From NCBI RefSeq assembly GCF_030272615.1, contig NC_081412.1, forward strand, positions 24,613,860 through 24,677,859: a stretch of 64,000 bases of DNA, written 5' to 3'. Under the pieces are notes generated by a model, which did not search any database, was not told the DNA's origin, and was given only the letters and a program-made list of their open reading frames with translations. Source of the stretch: Cryptomeria japonica. Lineage: Eukaryota > Streptophyta > Pinopsida > Cupressales > Cupressaceae. The position numbers were made by a program, and so were the translations under genes. Within the stretch, counting starts at the first letter, position 1. Each line of letters opens with the position of its first letter. Shown here in pieces: positions 35,185 through 46,724 of this stretch.

Positions 35185-36739
35185 AGGTGTAGGAGAACCC
35201 TTTCAAGCTCTCCCTCCTTTTTGTTTTGTTGGTGTTATGCTTCTTATGAAGCCATTGTACATAAAATAATGAGCCATGTGCTCATAGGTCCTAGTTAGGG
35301 TCCTAGTGGAGATCTTAGAGGTCATAAATCAAGATTGTGATTTTCTTGAAAATGGAGGGTATGTGTGTCTTTGTGGTGTTTAGGGGTCCTTTATAACATG
35401 GTGGTGTCCTTAGGTTGGCCCAATGTGGGTTCAAGAGTCATGAAAAGCAACATTGAGAAAGTTGCTTAAAAGTTGCAAAAGTTGTCAAGCAACTTATCCA
35501 CCAGGAGGTTAAAATCCTTAGTTTGGCATGGACAACCCTAATATGGGCACAAAGACCAAGGCCAAGGTGGTATAAGTATTTGCAAACCCTAAATGAATGG
35601 GTTGGATGTCAGAGATTGTACAGCCCAAGCAAAAAGAGCTTGACTGTGACTATTTGTTGGTTACCGGGCAAGTAAATGGATTGAACTGCATGCAAAACTG
35701 TGTGAAATGTCTTCTATGGTGTAAATAATTTCATTGTGAGTGATTAGTTTAGGTTTTTGTTTACCGGTTGAGTGTGTTTGTAAATAGTTTGTAATTTGCA
35801 GTCTCATTGTCCAGTTTTGGACTGGTTGTGCAAATGAAGTCATAACTCCATTCCCCATTGTGGAATCACCATGAAACTATGGGGAATGGAAGTGAAGACC
35901 CTATAATATAGTCCCATGCAATAAGGGCCCTTAAAAATGGAGGAAGGACAAGCAAAGACCCACTCCTAGGCGAGACTGGACAGTGCCCGGTTAGCAGAGG
36001 TCAAATTGCAGAGGTCTTGGAGAGCAAGGTTGGTCAAAGGAGAGTGCACCCTTTGGAGGAGGTGTAGAGGAGTGTGTGAAGCATCACTGGTGTGAAGGAG
36101 GAGCCTCCACCAATCCAAACAAGGTGGCTAAAACACAAAACCTTCACTGTGACCTAGGCAGACCCCCAAAACCCTCACAAAAACCCTTGAAAACCTTAAA
36201 ATCCACCTAGGATAGTGTACGGACACTTGGAGGCCTAAAACCTAGAAAATCCTTGAGTCCTTGCCAAATGAATGGCAGTCCATTTTGGGAGTTAGGGTTT
36301 TTTGTGCATCGTTTGTGAGAGGGATCCCTAAAAGACCGGGTAGGAGGCCTAATTGGTCCTAATCCTTGTAGCCCTATTTGAAGGCAAAAACACAAAAATG
36401 GTGAAATCGGTAAGGAATTGAAGGCTTGAAACCTCTTGGGGGAACATGAATGGGTGGGAAGACCATGAAATAGACCTGTTATAACCTTGCTAAGACCTTG
36501 GAAGGTGTGGAACAAGCCTAGCTCTTATTAGCCATAGTAAGGGGTTTTGAGTCTCATGAGTAGGTGAGACCGTAGGAGCAGCATAGCAACTCATTGGTGG
36601 GTGGATTGGGCAAGGTCAAGGGATTCCTCAAGCAAAGGAAGTCCTAGAGACCCTAGGGTGTGAGGAGAACACCAGGTGATCCAAGGAAAGGATCCAAGAG
36701 CATAGACTAGGCTAGTCTATCCCAAGCACCAACCTATCA
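35185..36739 (+). repeat. Gypsy-B 3' LTR
   Basis: 1555 bp, AGGTGTAGGAG...CAACCTATCA, followed by GATGC. Confidence 0.93.
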
Positions 36740-37009
36740 GATGCTACTGCTCAGGGGGAGTAGTCAGCTTTGAGATTCAGAGGCTTATGTTTTTGCTTTA
36801 ATATTTCTGTCAGGTTTCTAGCATTGATGTCAAAGGTGGAGTGATATTGATGTGAAAAAAGTAAAAGTCAAAGGGGGAGAGATATTGATATTCAGAGCTA
36901 TATGCAGGTGATTGTTGGTTGTCTTCCACAGGGGGATAATTGTTTGGTATTTCTTGGTACTTAAATATTTTTCACATCTAGTGTTGCCATCAATGCCAAA
37001 GGGGGAGAT
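36740..37009 (+). promoter_or_regulatory. Copia-2 3' UTR with four polypurine tracts
   Basis: The segment between the Gypsy-B insertion and the 3' LTR holds four G-runs of polypurine-tract type: tcagggggag (36751), tcaaagggggagaga (36868), cacagggggata (36928) and ccaaagggggagat (36996), the last abutting the LTR. Multiplied polypurine tracts are, as I recall, a reported hallmark of plant Sireviruses. Copies also precede the LTRs of families C and D in this window. Confidence 0.85.
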
Positions 37010-37068
37010 TGTTGGCCATTTGGTGGAATTGATTATGTGTTGCATTGATGTTTTGTCATTGATGTCAA
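37010..37068 (+). repeat. Copia-2 3' LTR, first part
   Basis: The first 59 bp, TGTTGGCCATTTGGTGG...GATGTCAA, interrupted by element C. The last five bases GTCAA are the left target-site duplication. Confidence 0.93.
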
Positions 37069-38232
37069 TGATGAATACTAAGAGGGGGGGTGAATTAGTA
37101 TACCAAAAAATATTGAACTCAAACACTTAAATAGTTTAGCAGTAAACCGATATAACAGTTTAGCAGTAAACCGGTATAACAGTTTTACTAACAAACTGGT
37201 TAACACAAATGCAAACCAAACAACAAATAAGGCATTCACCCACAGAAGCACAATCACCATAACACAAGATATTTTGACATGGAAACCCAAATGGGAAAAA
37301 CCACGGTGAGATGAAACTCACAAGTAACTATCTGCAGAATAGTAACCAGACCGGTTAAGGTCATACAATGTTCTTCACCAGAACAGATCCTGTTAGGAAT
37401 CGCAATCTCTGTTAGGAGATAAGTCCTATTAAATACTACCTTGTGAGAGGATTTCAGATCCACAGTTGTGAACCACCTTGTTAGAGGATTTACAAAGGGT
37501 TTGCCAAGCCTACCCGGTTAAGGGTTTCAGACTTGTCGAAGATGTGAGTAATCAACAAGTGAATGATCTAAATACTAGCACAGTATGCTTGGTTAGATCT
37601 TTGATAGCTCATTATTAATGCATTTTAGCATTACTTCAGTCTTCAGTAATTTACACTTTGTTACAACACATAGACTCGATCTTCTCTTCTAAGATTGTAC
37701 ATACAAAAACTCATCAACCACCAAAAACCCTAACAGCTACCAACTTTCTAAAACCCTAGACATGATGTCCTTATAAAGGAATCTGATTTCATGTCGACCC
37801 AATAGGATTACATTGCAAGTTCCTAGATTCATTGCATCTAGACACATTTGGTAACACAACACAAAATCACCATCAAAGTGTCGGTGGATGGTAACTCATC
37901 ACAAAAATACCGGTTGGTAACTCATCACAGAGTATTACCGGTTCATACAACTTTACCGATTACCTCTTGGTAAAAAATGAAGACTGGGAAAATGATAATT
38001 GTCGCTTTAATTTCTACGCTCCGCTTGAGATCCTCGAACCGCTTGAGGTCTTCATACTGCTTGAGATCGGTAAACACTTTATGAAAAACACCTATAGCCT
38101 AAAGACTATAATACATAATACCGGTTTGGAACAAATATCGGTTGAGCATAACTCATACATACAAAAAGTGATCTCAAAGCAAGTGTGTGTCCATCAATGA
38201 CAATCACAACATAAACATAAAAAATGCCAACA
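37069..38232 (-). repeat. Element C 3' LTR (left copy)
   Basis: 1164 bp. On the minus strand it begins TGTTGGCATTTTT and ends in a C-rich run then TTAGTATTCATCA. It contains an internal ~125-bp stretch (around 38001-38148) missing from the right copy, and an extra copy of a ~20-bp 'taaccggtataacagtttag' type phrase near 37145. Confidence 0.92.
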
Positions 38233-38243
38233 ATCTCCCCCTT

Positions 38244-38804
38244 TGGCATTGATGGCAACACTTAGGAAAATTTTGACATCTAAGTGTTTTACAACAAAAA
38301 TATGCCATAATCAAAATTACTCCCCCTAAGCATATACACTATCCCTTTTGTAGAAAATACAATGTATACTACTCCCTTATAGAGATAAACATGAAAGTAT
38401 ACATAGCATGCATCAAAATTTTAAATACAAAATACTACTCCCCCTTTGCCAACAATGACAAAGTACAGCTGAATAACCCCTGTTTCCATTAGCATTAAAA
38501 TAATAAGTGTTTATGACAATAAAGAGTGAAACTTGTCAAAAACTGATTTAAAGTCTTGCATAAATGTCTTCATGGATACAGACCATGATTCAAGCAATGA
38601 GGTAGCAACCTCACTCTCCATTTGCATCTGGGATACCTATTCCTCCATGGCATCCAAGGTACTCATCTCTTGAGTGACCATTAAGGCATCCAGATTGAGA
38701 TAACATTTATGAAGTATTTGCAGTCTTGGTAGTAGAACCAGTTGAAGTTCCTACAAATCTCTGGTCTGATTGCTGATCTCTAACTCTATTCTTGCAGCCT
38801 GATG
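38244..38804 (-). other. Element C 3' untranslated region
   Basis: Between ORF2 and the 3' LTR. It holds extra polypurine-like tracts on the minus strand (complements of ctccccctaagc near 38321 and ctccccctttgcc near 38440), as in Copia-2 and family D. No coding motif. Confidence 0.7.
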
Positions 38805-41741
38805 TTAAAATCGGTGAATGGTTTTCCCATATGCGGTGAAGGAATCATAGGGGGTCTTGAAGGTGCTTATGAATGTCTGCAAATCAGTTTGCAGTTTGTC
38901 TTTCTGAGCAAGCACATCATCACAGAATAGATGGGGTTGACATATCTTACCGAGCAGTAGATTCCCCTCATCTAGAACATCTTTTATGTCCTTTTGTGCT
39001 TTCTGTAGTTCAGACTGGAGCTCATTTAACTTCTTCACTAAGGCAGTGTTCAAAGCCTTTTGATGCTTCTTTTGTGCATTGGCTTTAGCAACATCTTCTA
39101 GACATTGCACTTGGTGCTCTACAACTGTGCATAAGAGTTTCAATTGAGCTAGAGAGGAATCAGTACTTGGGAGGTTGGTACCGGGAATCAAACTGGTAAG
39201 ATTTTCCACCATAGTTTAAATGATATCTTTCTCCTTCTTCCTCCTTAGCGATTCCAGTCACTCTTGGGCAAGCTTAATGCTTTGCAGTAGCTCCGTTTCA
39301 TTTGCAGATTGGAGGTCAATGGGACTAGTGATGTCACCCGGTTTGTCTTGACCACCAGTTGCCTTAGGGGTCTCCACTTGTGTGCTCTTTGCCGCTTCCT
39401 CCTTCTCCTTGGCTCTTTGCTTATCTTCTTTTGCCTTCTTTTTCTCCTCTGCTTCTTTCTTTCTTTTCTCTTCTTCCTTCTTCATTTCTTCTTCTTTCCA
39501 CTTCTCTTCTTTCTCCTTTTCCTCTTCCTTTTTCTTTTTCTCTTCCTCTTGTTTCCTTTTCTCTTCCTCTTCTCTCTTATCCTCTTCCTGTTTCTTCATC
39601 TCTTCCTCTTTTCTCTTCTCCTCCTCTTTTCTCTTCTCCTCCTCTTTCCTCTTCTCCTCTTCCTATTGCTTCTTCTCTTCTTCTGCCTATTTCCTCTTCT
39701 CTTCCTCCGCCTGCTTCTTGTCAGCCTTTTCCTTGCTCTATTTCTCCTGTCTTGCCATTTTTATTGGTGTATCCGAAGTAACATCTTCACCATTCAAGGC
39801 ATGAACATCAATAGGGTCCATTTTCTCAGTGACCTGTTCTCCTTCACTGTTATACACCTCATCTGGTTTTGTAGTTTTCGGTTCTTGTTCGGCCTTCATG
39901 TTGACTTCTGACATTTGGTGCAATCTCAGAGCTGACTTGGCATGAGAGTGGGTATCATTTACCACTTCATGGACTTTCCCTTCTAGCAACAAGAGTCTCC
40001 TTCTTCTCATAAAGAAGAGGCCTTTATATTTTTCCATAACTTCATAAAGTTTGGAATTAGACACATCAGGAAAATATTGTGCAAATATTTCCTCTCTTAT
40101 TTCCTGTTCCTTTTCTATGGCAATGCACCATTTGTTGTCTAAAGAATTGTATTAGGAATCCGGTGTCACAAGTTTGATTTATGATGGCGATCGGTCATTA
40201 ATACATAAATATTTAATAATTTCCTATTCAACTTCCTCTTTCTCACTGTCATTGAAATCATCAAAATAATCTACTAAATCACTCAACACTTTTCTCTTAA
40301 TATTCTTAATGGTTCTTTGACAATGTGTCAAAGGTTTGTAAGAGGAGATGTCAATATTTATCAGTGCTGATGATGCCAGTCCATTTTTGGTTGCCTTTGT
40401 CTTCTTCCTTGTTTGCCTAGTCTTCTTAGGTTGTTCTTTAGATTCTGTGTCCTCTGAGTCTGGCATGTTGTCTTTTGTCTTCCACTTTCTCTCAAATACC
40501 TTGGCAAGTGCAACTTCCGGTTTCTTCTTTTCCGGTGACCGCTTGGTCACTTTAGGACTTGCTAAAGTAACTGGTGCCAATATAGATGGCAGTGCCTTTC
40601 CTTTCTTCACTGAGGGCTCTTCAACTGGTGTTATTCTTTCCAGATAGGTGTTGGTTCTCTTCTTCTTAGGATCAAGCGGTGAGGCAAGTAGGGTAGAAGC
40701 ATACCCATCTAGCATATCATACATTACCTCATATCCCATAGGCTCCACTTCTTCCTTTCTAGGCTCAATAGCCTCCATTATGCACTCATCTACTTTGATG
40801 ATAAAGCAGATGTCCTCTTCATACTTCTTGACAATATCACAAGATATTCTCACCCTTTGGCTCATCTTGCGTCTGAACTCATCAAAGTATTTGTTCAGGA
40901 CTTCAGGATAACCGGTTCCAACCGCTTGAAGACTTTCCCTAATTTTCTTTGTAACTGGTTGGTCAGCAGACCACTGAATGTCATCGACTCCTAGGAAGTA
41001 GCCTTGGAAGTAGAAGAACAATCCGACCAATAGTTTTTTAAATTTAAATCTCAAGGCACTGTCCTATTTAATTGACTTCAAGTTCACTAGAAGTTGCCTT
41101 TGCATACAGGTGCATAAATCAAACGAGGCATCTTCCATGATCATCCTGTAGGCAACATTTACCACTGCAGCAGAGACATAGTTGATCCTACTAGCATAGA
41201 ATGTTCGATAACCTATCACTATGCAGACATACTTGACCAGATCGTCCTTGATGGTATTGATGGTCATTCCCTGTTGGTCGCTCATAGAACCGGTGAGCTT
41301 GGTCATTTCGGTCTTGTTGATCTTCCTTAGGGATGGCACTTCTCCAACATTACAGAAACCAGTGATGACATGAATCGCTTCCGGTGTGATGTCATGTGTC
41401 TGCTCTAAATAAATTTTGTCACGGTGCACTCTTCTTAGAATGATGCGGATGTGATCATCTGTGAATTCTTCAAGGAAATAGATTGCATTGTGAAGATTCT
41501 TCTTTTTCATGATGCTAAATTCCAGTTGGCTCTTCTTGTCCTTCCCGCAAAACAAACTCAACTGAGAATGGATCACTAGAGATCCTAGGTCTTCAATTTT
41601 GCAATCAATATAATATGAAATACCTTCCTCAACTATAACACCAGCGGGTATTTGGGATAGGGCATTATATTTTGCTTTCTGTTGGATGAAATCAACTGAA
41701 TCAACGAGTGCACTAGAACTAGAGTGCGATGTAGAAGCCAT
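38805..41741 (-). pseudogene. Element C ORF2: 979-codon protein of unknown function (nine stops)
   Basis: One frame runs without frameshift from an ATG in good context (gccATGgct, 41741; MASTSHSSSSALVDSVDF) to 38805, crossed by nine premature stops (for example 41064, 40224, 39738, 39258). Part 1 (~280 residues) looks globular, with ITPEAIHVITGFCNVGEVPS and YRTFYASRINYVSAAVVNVA. Part 2 (~220 residues) is basic and Ser/Pro-rich (PKKTRQTRKKTKATK). Part 3 is a long Lys/Glu heptad-poor helix, made of EEEKRK-type repeats, around 39330-39735. Part 4 (38805-39212) looks coiled-coil, with LNELQSELQKAQKDIKD. I do not recognise it. It sits downstream of gag, where some plant copia elements carry an extra ORF. 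Confidence 0.75.
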
Positions 41742-42181
41742 GATAAGCAGAGAAACTCAAAAAATACCTTTGAAAGTCAAGATTTAGGGCTTGTAAACTC
41801 TTCTTCGCCACACACTACTTCAGTTGTTGGATTATCGCTTTGAGTTCTACACTTGACCGATTGATGTTATCTTCTGATTCTTCTTCAAAGTTTTGAAATC
41901 TTTCTGAATCACAAGACAAATCGCCTTTTGTCGCTCTGCACTTGAAAAATTCTTCGCTCGAAAACTGATAAGTGAAAATGACTTGAAAATCCCTTTTAAA
42001 CGAATTCTTCACCTACCATAATAAATGCTCCACTATTAGGGCGTAAACCCTAATTTGCCTTTTACCGTTTCCAGTCTTCTGCCAATTGACAGGTATCACA
42101 TACCGATTAAGGTCTTTTACCGGTGTAAACTAGGGGTTCAAAACATTTCACCGATTTGTTCCCCCTAAGCTTTTATGTAGC

Positions 42182-43462
42182 TTAGTTTGTCGATTCAGTG
42201 ATTTCCACACTAGGTGCAGAAATCGGTTCTCCCTGAGACACTTCTTTTGGCTCCTTTTTCCAAGTTTTCTTCATATCCACTTGAATAGTTTCAACATCAA
42301 TCTTTCCTTCCAAAGTGATGAGTATATCATCTGATATATTCTTTCTCATCCTGTAGAATCTTGTCATATGACCCAGTTTGTTGCAATGATAGCAAACCAT
42401 TCCAGGTGCTCTCCAAGGTCCATTATTCATGTTTCCATTCTTCCTTCTGCATGTTGTAGCAATGTGACCATTGTCATGAAAGATCAAATAGGTTGCCCTC
42501 CATCCGGTTGCCGCTTGATAGCCACCGCTACCTGACTGATGATTATAGGTATTAAACCGGTTAGGATTTCGGTTCCTAGAGGGTTCAGGAAAAACTCCTT
42601 GACTCCTTTGAGGATACATTCTGGTGTTGTGCATGATAGACCTGCATTCAAATGCTCTATGCCCAAACTTGTTGCATGCATAACAATTTCCATTGAATCT
42701 ATTGGATCTAGGCTTATTGTTTAGAAAGTAAGGAAAATTATTGTAAGCCTTGTTTCTACATACATTAGCAGTGTGTCCTTCCTTGAGACAATTAAAGCAA
42801 ACAGGTTTGAACTTTTTCTTACCTTTTTCCTTTGATGTCAGTTGCTTCTTTGATGCTACATCTTTTGCTCTAGAGGTCTCACCTTCCTCATACCCGGAGA
42901 AACCAAGTCCAATTGTATTCTTTACCGGTTTTGCTGATTCAAGCTTTTGTTCTAGCTTAACAGTGCTCTTATTGAATTTGGCAAGTATTTCCTTTGACTC
43001 AGTGAGTTCTTTGGTAATAGAAGCATTGGACTCCTTCAAGGTTGCATTCTCAGAAATAGCCAAGTTTAGTTCACCTTGCATTTCTTCTTTTTCCACTTTG
43101 CTTTCTTGGAGATGAGTGGTAAGTGCATTGATTTCTTGTTTCAGCTTGGAGATCTCATGATCTTTGTCTTTTACCAAATCTTCAGCTTTCCTCCGGTTCT
43201 CAAGCTCTTGACACATCCTGATAGTTAGTCCTTCCAATTCCCTTCTTAGGTTGGCATTAGACTCATTCATTTTTTCAACTTCTTCAACTAGGGCTTCCAT
43301 GTCCGCTTCATCACAGGAACTGTTTTCAGTTAGTTCCATCAGTTTCTCAGCATGTTCTCTTCTTTTCGCCAGAGAGGCCTTATATTTGACTTTGAGTTCA
43401 TCATAGGCTTTCTCAGTCTAAGTGAGCCTATGAGTAATTTCCCTCACAGTGTATTCCCCCAT
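42182..43462 (-). pseudogene. Element C ORF1: coiled-coil, multi-zinc-knuckle gag-like protein
   Basis: The frame begins at an ATG about 36 bp after the primer site (43462; MGEYTVREITHRL), has one stop at 43418, and runs to 42182. The first ~190 residues are a predicted coiled coil (ELENRRKAEDLVKDKDHEIS and so on). Four zinc knuckles follow: CFNCLKEGHTANVC and CYACNKFGHRAFEC intact, a third with its first Cys pair lost (FHDNGHIATTC), and a fourth ending in Tyr (CYHCNKLGHMTRFY). The copia capsid motif (LxGxNYxxW) is absent, so it resembles only the C-terminal, nucleic-acid-binding part of gag. Confidence 0.82.
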
Positions 43463-43512
43463 ATCTCTTTCCAAGTGGTTAAACTTATAGAAAGGTTGGC
43501 TCTGATACCAAT

Positions 43513-44492
43513 TGATGAATACTAAGAGGGGGGGGGTGAATTAGTATACCAAAAATTACTGAACTCAAACACTTAAACAATTTAGTAGTAAACCGGTATA
43601 ACAGTTTTACTAACAAATTGGTTAACACAAATGCAAACCAAACAGCAAATAAGGCATTCACCCATAGAAGCACAATCACCATAACACGAGATTTTGACGT
43701 GGAAACCCAAATGGGAAAAACCATGGTGAGATGAAACTCACAAGTAACTATCTGCAGAATAGTAACTAGACCGGTTAAGGTCATACAATGTTCTTCACCA
43801 AAAAAGATCCTGTTAGGAATCTCTATCTCTGTTAGGAGATAAGTCCGATTAAAGACTACATTGTGAGAGGATTTCAGATCCACAGTTGTGAACCACCTTG
43901 TTAGAGGATTTACAAAGGTTTTGCCAAGCCTACTCGGTTAAGGGTTTCAGACTTGTCGAAGATGTGAGTAATCAAGTGAATGATCTAAATACTAGCACAG
44001 TATTCTTGGTTAGATCCTTGATAGCTCATTGTTAATGTATTTTAGCATTACTTCAGTCTTTAGTAAATCCACACTCTGTTACATCACACAGACTCGATCT
44101 TCTCTTCTAAGATCGCACATACAAAAACTCATCAACCACCAAAAAACCTAACAACTACCAACTTTCTAAAACCCTAGACATGATGTCCTTATAAAGGAAT
44201 CTAATTTCATGTCAGTCCAATAGGATTACATTGCAAGTTCCTAGGTTCGTTGCATCTAGACACATTTGGTAACATGGCACAAAATCACCGTCAAAGTGTC
44301 AGTGGATGGTAACTCATCACAAAAATATCGGTTGGTAATTCATCACAGAGTATTACTGGTTCATACAACTTTACCGATTACCGGTTGGTAAAAAATGAAG
44401 ACTGGGAAAATGATAACTCATACAAAAGTGATCTCAAAGCAAGTGTGTGTCCATCAATGATAATCACAACATAAACATCAAAAATGCCAACA
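43513..44492 (-). repeat. Element C 5' LTR (right copy)
   Basis: 980 bp, matching 37069-38232 apart from an internal ~125-bp deletion near 44415 and smaller indels. Preceded on the minus strand by GTCAA (44493-44497). Confidence 0.92.
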
Positions 44493-45631
44493 GTCAACAC
44501 TAGCTGTTTGGATTCTTTACCAACACCCTTCTGGTCTCGGTAGGTTAAGTGGTTTCCGGTTAACTTGGATCCGACATGATCCGGCATGCTCCAGTATAGT
44601 ATAGTGATGGAATTGGCTTGTTCATGATACTAATACTCATATTTGGTTAGTTGGTTTTGGTCTGGTGATTGGATGTTATCCTGCTTGCTTAGAAGATTAG
44701 TTTTTGGTTCCGGCGAGGGTTTCACCAACGGAGCTTTTAGTGGAGATCTTTGATGAATTGCATAAGTAGTGTTGGTGCAACTTCTGATGGAGTTTCAGGA
44801 TGTTGTTGGTGATCATGTTCGAGAATTGGTGGTTGGAGATCATTGCTGAAGCGTGTGGACCTATACTTGGTCCCGGTTAATCTAGGTTATGGACCGAGTT
44901 TAATGTAACGTGTGGATAGGACCTATTGATATATTTCCAAGATGTCTTATGTGTTGATATTACTTTTTTGGTCTAAGGTCGACATGGTTTGTAACTACGT
45001 AATTAGTTTATTGTCTGGTGGTCGACCTGATTGTTTATGGTCGAGGGTTTGAATATATAGATGTAAGATCTCATTGTAGATCATCATGGTTAATGTAAGA
45101 GGTCATGGTCAAGGAATGTAATGTGCGATTAATGTAATATCATTCAGGCATAGGAGTCGGTCGATCATTGGAGATCTAATTGGGTTTATGTAAGAGGATT
45201 TAGTCCTCCGATATTGAGCTTAATTGGAACTGTACTTAGGCATAGGAGATGCTATCTTTTGCAGTTCAACACTTATCCAGATTGTAGTCTAGATTTGTAT
45301 GTAGTCAATGAGACTCCTTTTGCGATGAGCAGTGTGCTCTAGGCTGCTTGCAGGAATCCCCTTCATTGTAATTCACATACTTACTGCAGAAGTATTATCT
45401 GACTGTGGGTAGGCTTCCCACCATGGTTTTTCCCTTTATCGAGTTTTCCACATCCAATTCTTGGTGTTGTGTGGATGGATTTTTTTTTATTATTATTGTT
45501 TATAACTTATATTCTGGTATTATTGTTTTGGGTTCTGGTATTAAAGTTTAATTGCTGAATATTCCTGTAATCTGTGACAATTGATTCACCCCCCCTCTCA
45601 GTTGTCTTCCGGTTATCTGAACTGTCTAACA
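44493..45631 (+). repeat. Copia-2 3' LTR, second part
   Basis: Resumes GTCAACACTAGCTG... and ends ...CTGTCTAACA, matching 18210-19353 of the 5' LTR. It is followed by CTTTA, the right duplication of Copia-2. Confidence 0.93.
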
Positions 45632-46094
45632 CTTTAATCCAAATGACCCCAAACTTTCGCAAATGACTTCAAATGATCATTAATGGTACCAAATCACCTT
45701 ATTTAGATAAAACAAATGGAAAACAAGATAAAAACCAAAATTTGACCATTGTGAGAATGAGGGTGCTCTCACACCACTCACATTGACAAATATAAATGAA
45801 AGGAATCAAAGACATCCAGTGATCATTACCACAAATCAAATCTGTTCATTACCATTGAATTTTATTTTGACTGAGACAAGGAGTTTTGTAGGGTTAATTC
45901 AATATTTTAGAAAGCTTATCAAATCATATTCCACAATTGCAATGCTTTATATCATAGATTTTTGTTGTTTATATTCATATTGTTGATTACATCGGCAAAT
46001 ATTCATTAATCTTTATAAAAGGGCAGCCATCAAATACACCGAATAGTTTGAGCAAAAATTCGTATCAATTATAAATAATCGTTTATATATATCA
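45632..46094 (+). mobile_element. Ty3/gypsy reverse-transcriptase scrap
   Basis: A frame at 45783-45986 contains ETRSFVGLIQYFRKLIKSYSTIAMLY, matching the Ty3/gypsy connection motif of the form 'LRSFLGL..YYRKFI..FS..A.PL'. The match covers about 30 residues and the flanks show no LTR, so this is an isolated old fragment in the DNA to the right of Copia-2. Confidence 0.6.
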
Positions 46095-46225
46095 TAATGC
46101 ACAATAGTCAACACAATGAACAAATTTTGTATGTATCGAATATGGCTATCAATATCAATATAATGCACAATAATGAACACAATACACATTTATTGGATCG
46201 AATATCAACATTTATATATATCCAA
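46095..46225. repeat. Imperfect ~66-bp tandem duplication
   Basis: ataatgcacaatagtcaaca (46094) and ataatgcacaataatgaaca (46160) start two similar units, each followed by a '...tattggatcgaatat' or '...tgtatcgaatat' phrase. It lies 3' of the minus-strand multi-exon gene. Confidence 0.6.
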
Positions 46226-46724
46226 AAAGGCATATATGCCAAGTCAATACAAGTTTTAGAAAAATGTGGCATATGCCATTTCCAAATTGATATACGATAA
46301 AAATCTAGAATATATCTACATGTATTGGTCATTCAATGACCACAACTAACACTATATGATCCTATACTTGTGATGGATCATCAAAATCGAACCTCTTTGA
46401 TGCAATACGTGACTCTGTAGATGGCTGCACAACCACAATTCAAAAGCCAAGTTAGAATCCTTTTGTAGAAAATAGTTCACAATTATCAACATAACTATGC
46501 ATTTAACCATAATTTCTTTTCAATTGAAATGTAGATTACGTCATTTGTTGATCTAGGATCTATTGTCTTCTCCTTGTCAGAATTTTCTTGAACACAAACT
46601 TAAAAGGATCCAAGTTATGGTCGAACCACGAAGGAGCCTATTGTAGATTAAATACAATTAATACAATGCACTAACATATATAGATAAAAAACACTAAAAA
46701 TCTACAATATAGAGAACAAAAGTG

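Larger units (their letters stand above)
28904..36739 (+). mobile_element. Gypsy-B: chromodomain-bearing Ty3/gypsy element
   Basis: Full-length, 7836 bp, inserted in the Copia-2 3' UTR. LTRs are 28904-30487 and 35185-36739; flanking duplications are GATAC (28899-28903) and GATGC (36740-36744), one mismatch. Primer site TGGTATCAGAGC at 30492-30503. Gag, protease, reverse transcriptase, RNase H, integrase and a C-terminal chromodomain are present in Ty3/gypsy order, so this is a chromovirus. Its LTRs are visibly very similar and it has only four stops and one 1-nt frameshift, making it among the younger insertions here. Confidence 0.94.
37069..44492 (-). mobile_element. Element C: large non-autonomous copia-type element lacking pol
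   Basis: Inserted on the minus strand in the Copia-2 3' LTR with perfect duplications GTCAA (37064-37068 and 44493-44497). LTRs lie at 37069-38232 (its 3' LTR) and 43513-44492 (its 5' LTR), with a primer site (complement of gctctgatacca, near 43499-43510) and polypurine tract (complement of atctcccccttt, 38233-38244). The interior of ~5.3 kb encodes a zinc-knuckle gag-like protein and a second, very long ORF. There is no protease, integrase, reverse transcriptase or RNase H. It must have moved using enzymes of another element; the identical polypurine tract makes Copia-2-like elements candidate helpers. Confidence 0.9.
18149..45631 (+). mobile_element. Copia-2: outer Ty1/copia element split by three insertions
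   Basis: 5' LTR 18149-19353; interior 19354-20959, 26161-28903 and 36740-37009; 3' LTR 37010-37068 and 44493-45631. Flanking duplications are CTTTT (18144-18148) and CTTTA (45632-45636). Gypsy-A, Gypsy-B and element C occupy the gaps. Removing them and one copy of each TSD restores a normal gag-protease-integrase-RT-RNase H order. The RT motif VFVDDIIFG and repeated polypurine tracts before the 3' LTR suggest the Sirevirus branch (inference). Frameshifts and stops make it inactive. Confidence 0.9.

Noticed and set aside
39309-39911. Plus-strand L/F/S-rich frames of 133-200 codons
   Set aside because: Antisense shadows of the Lys/Glu repeat in element C ORF2.
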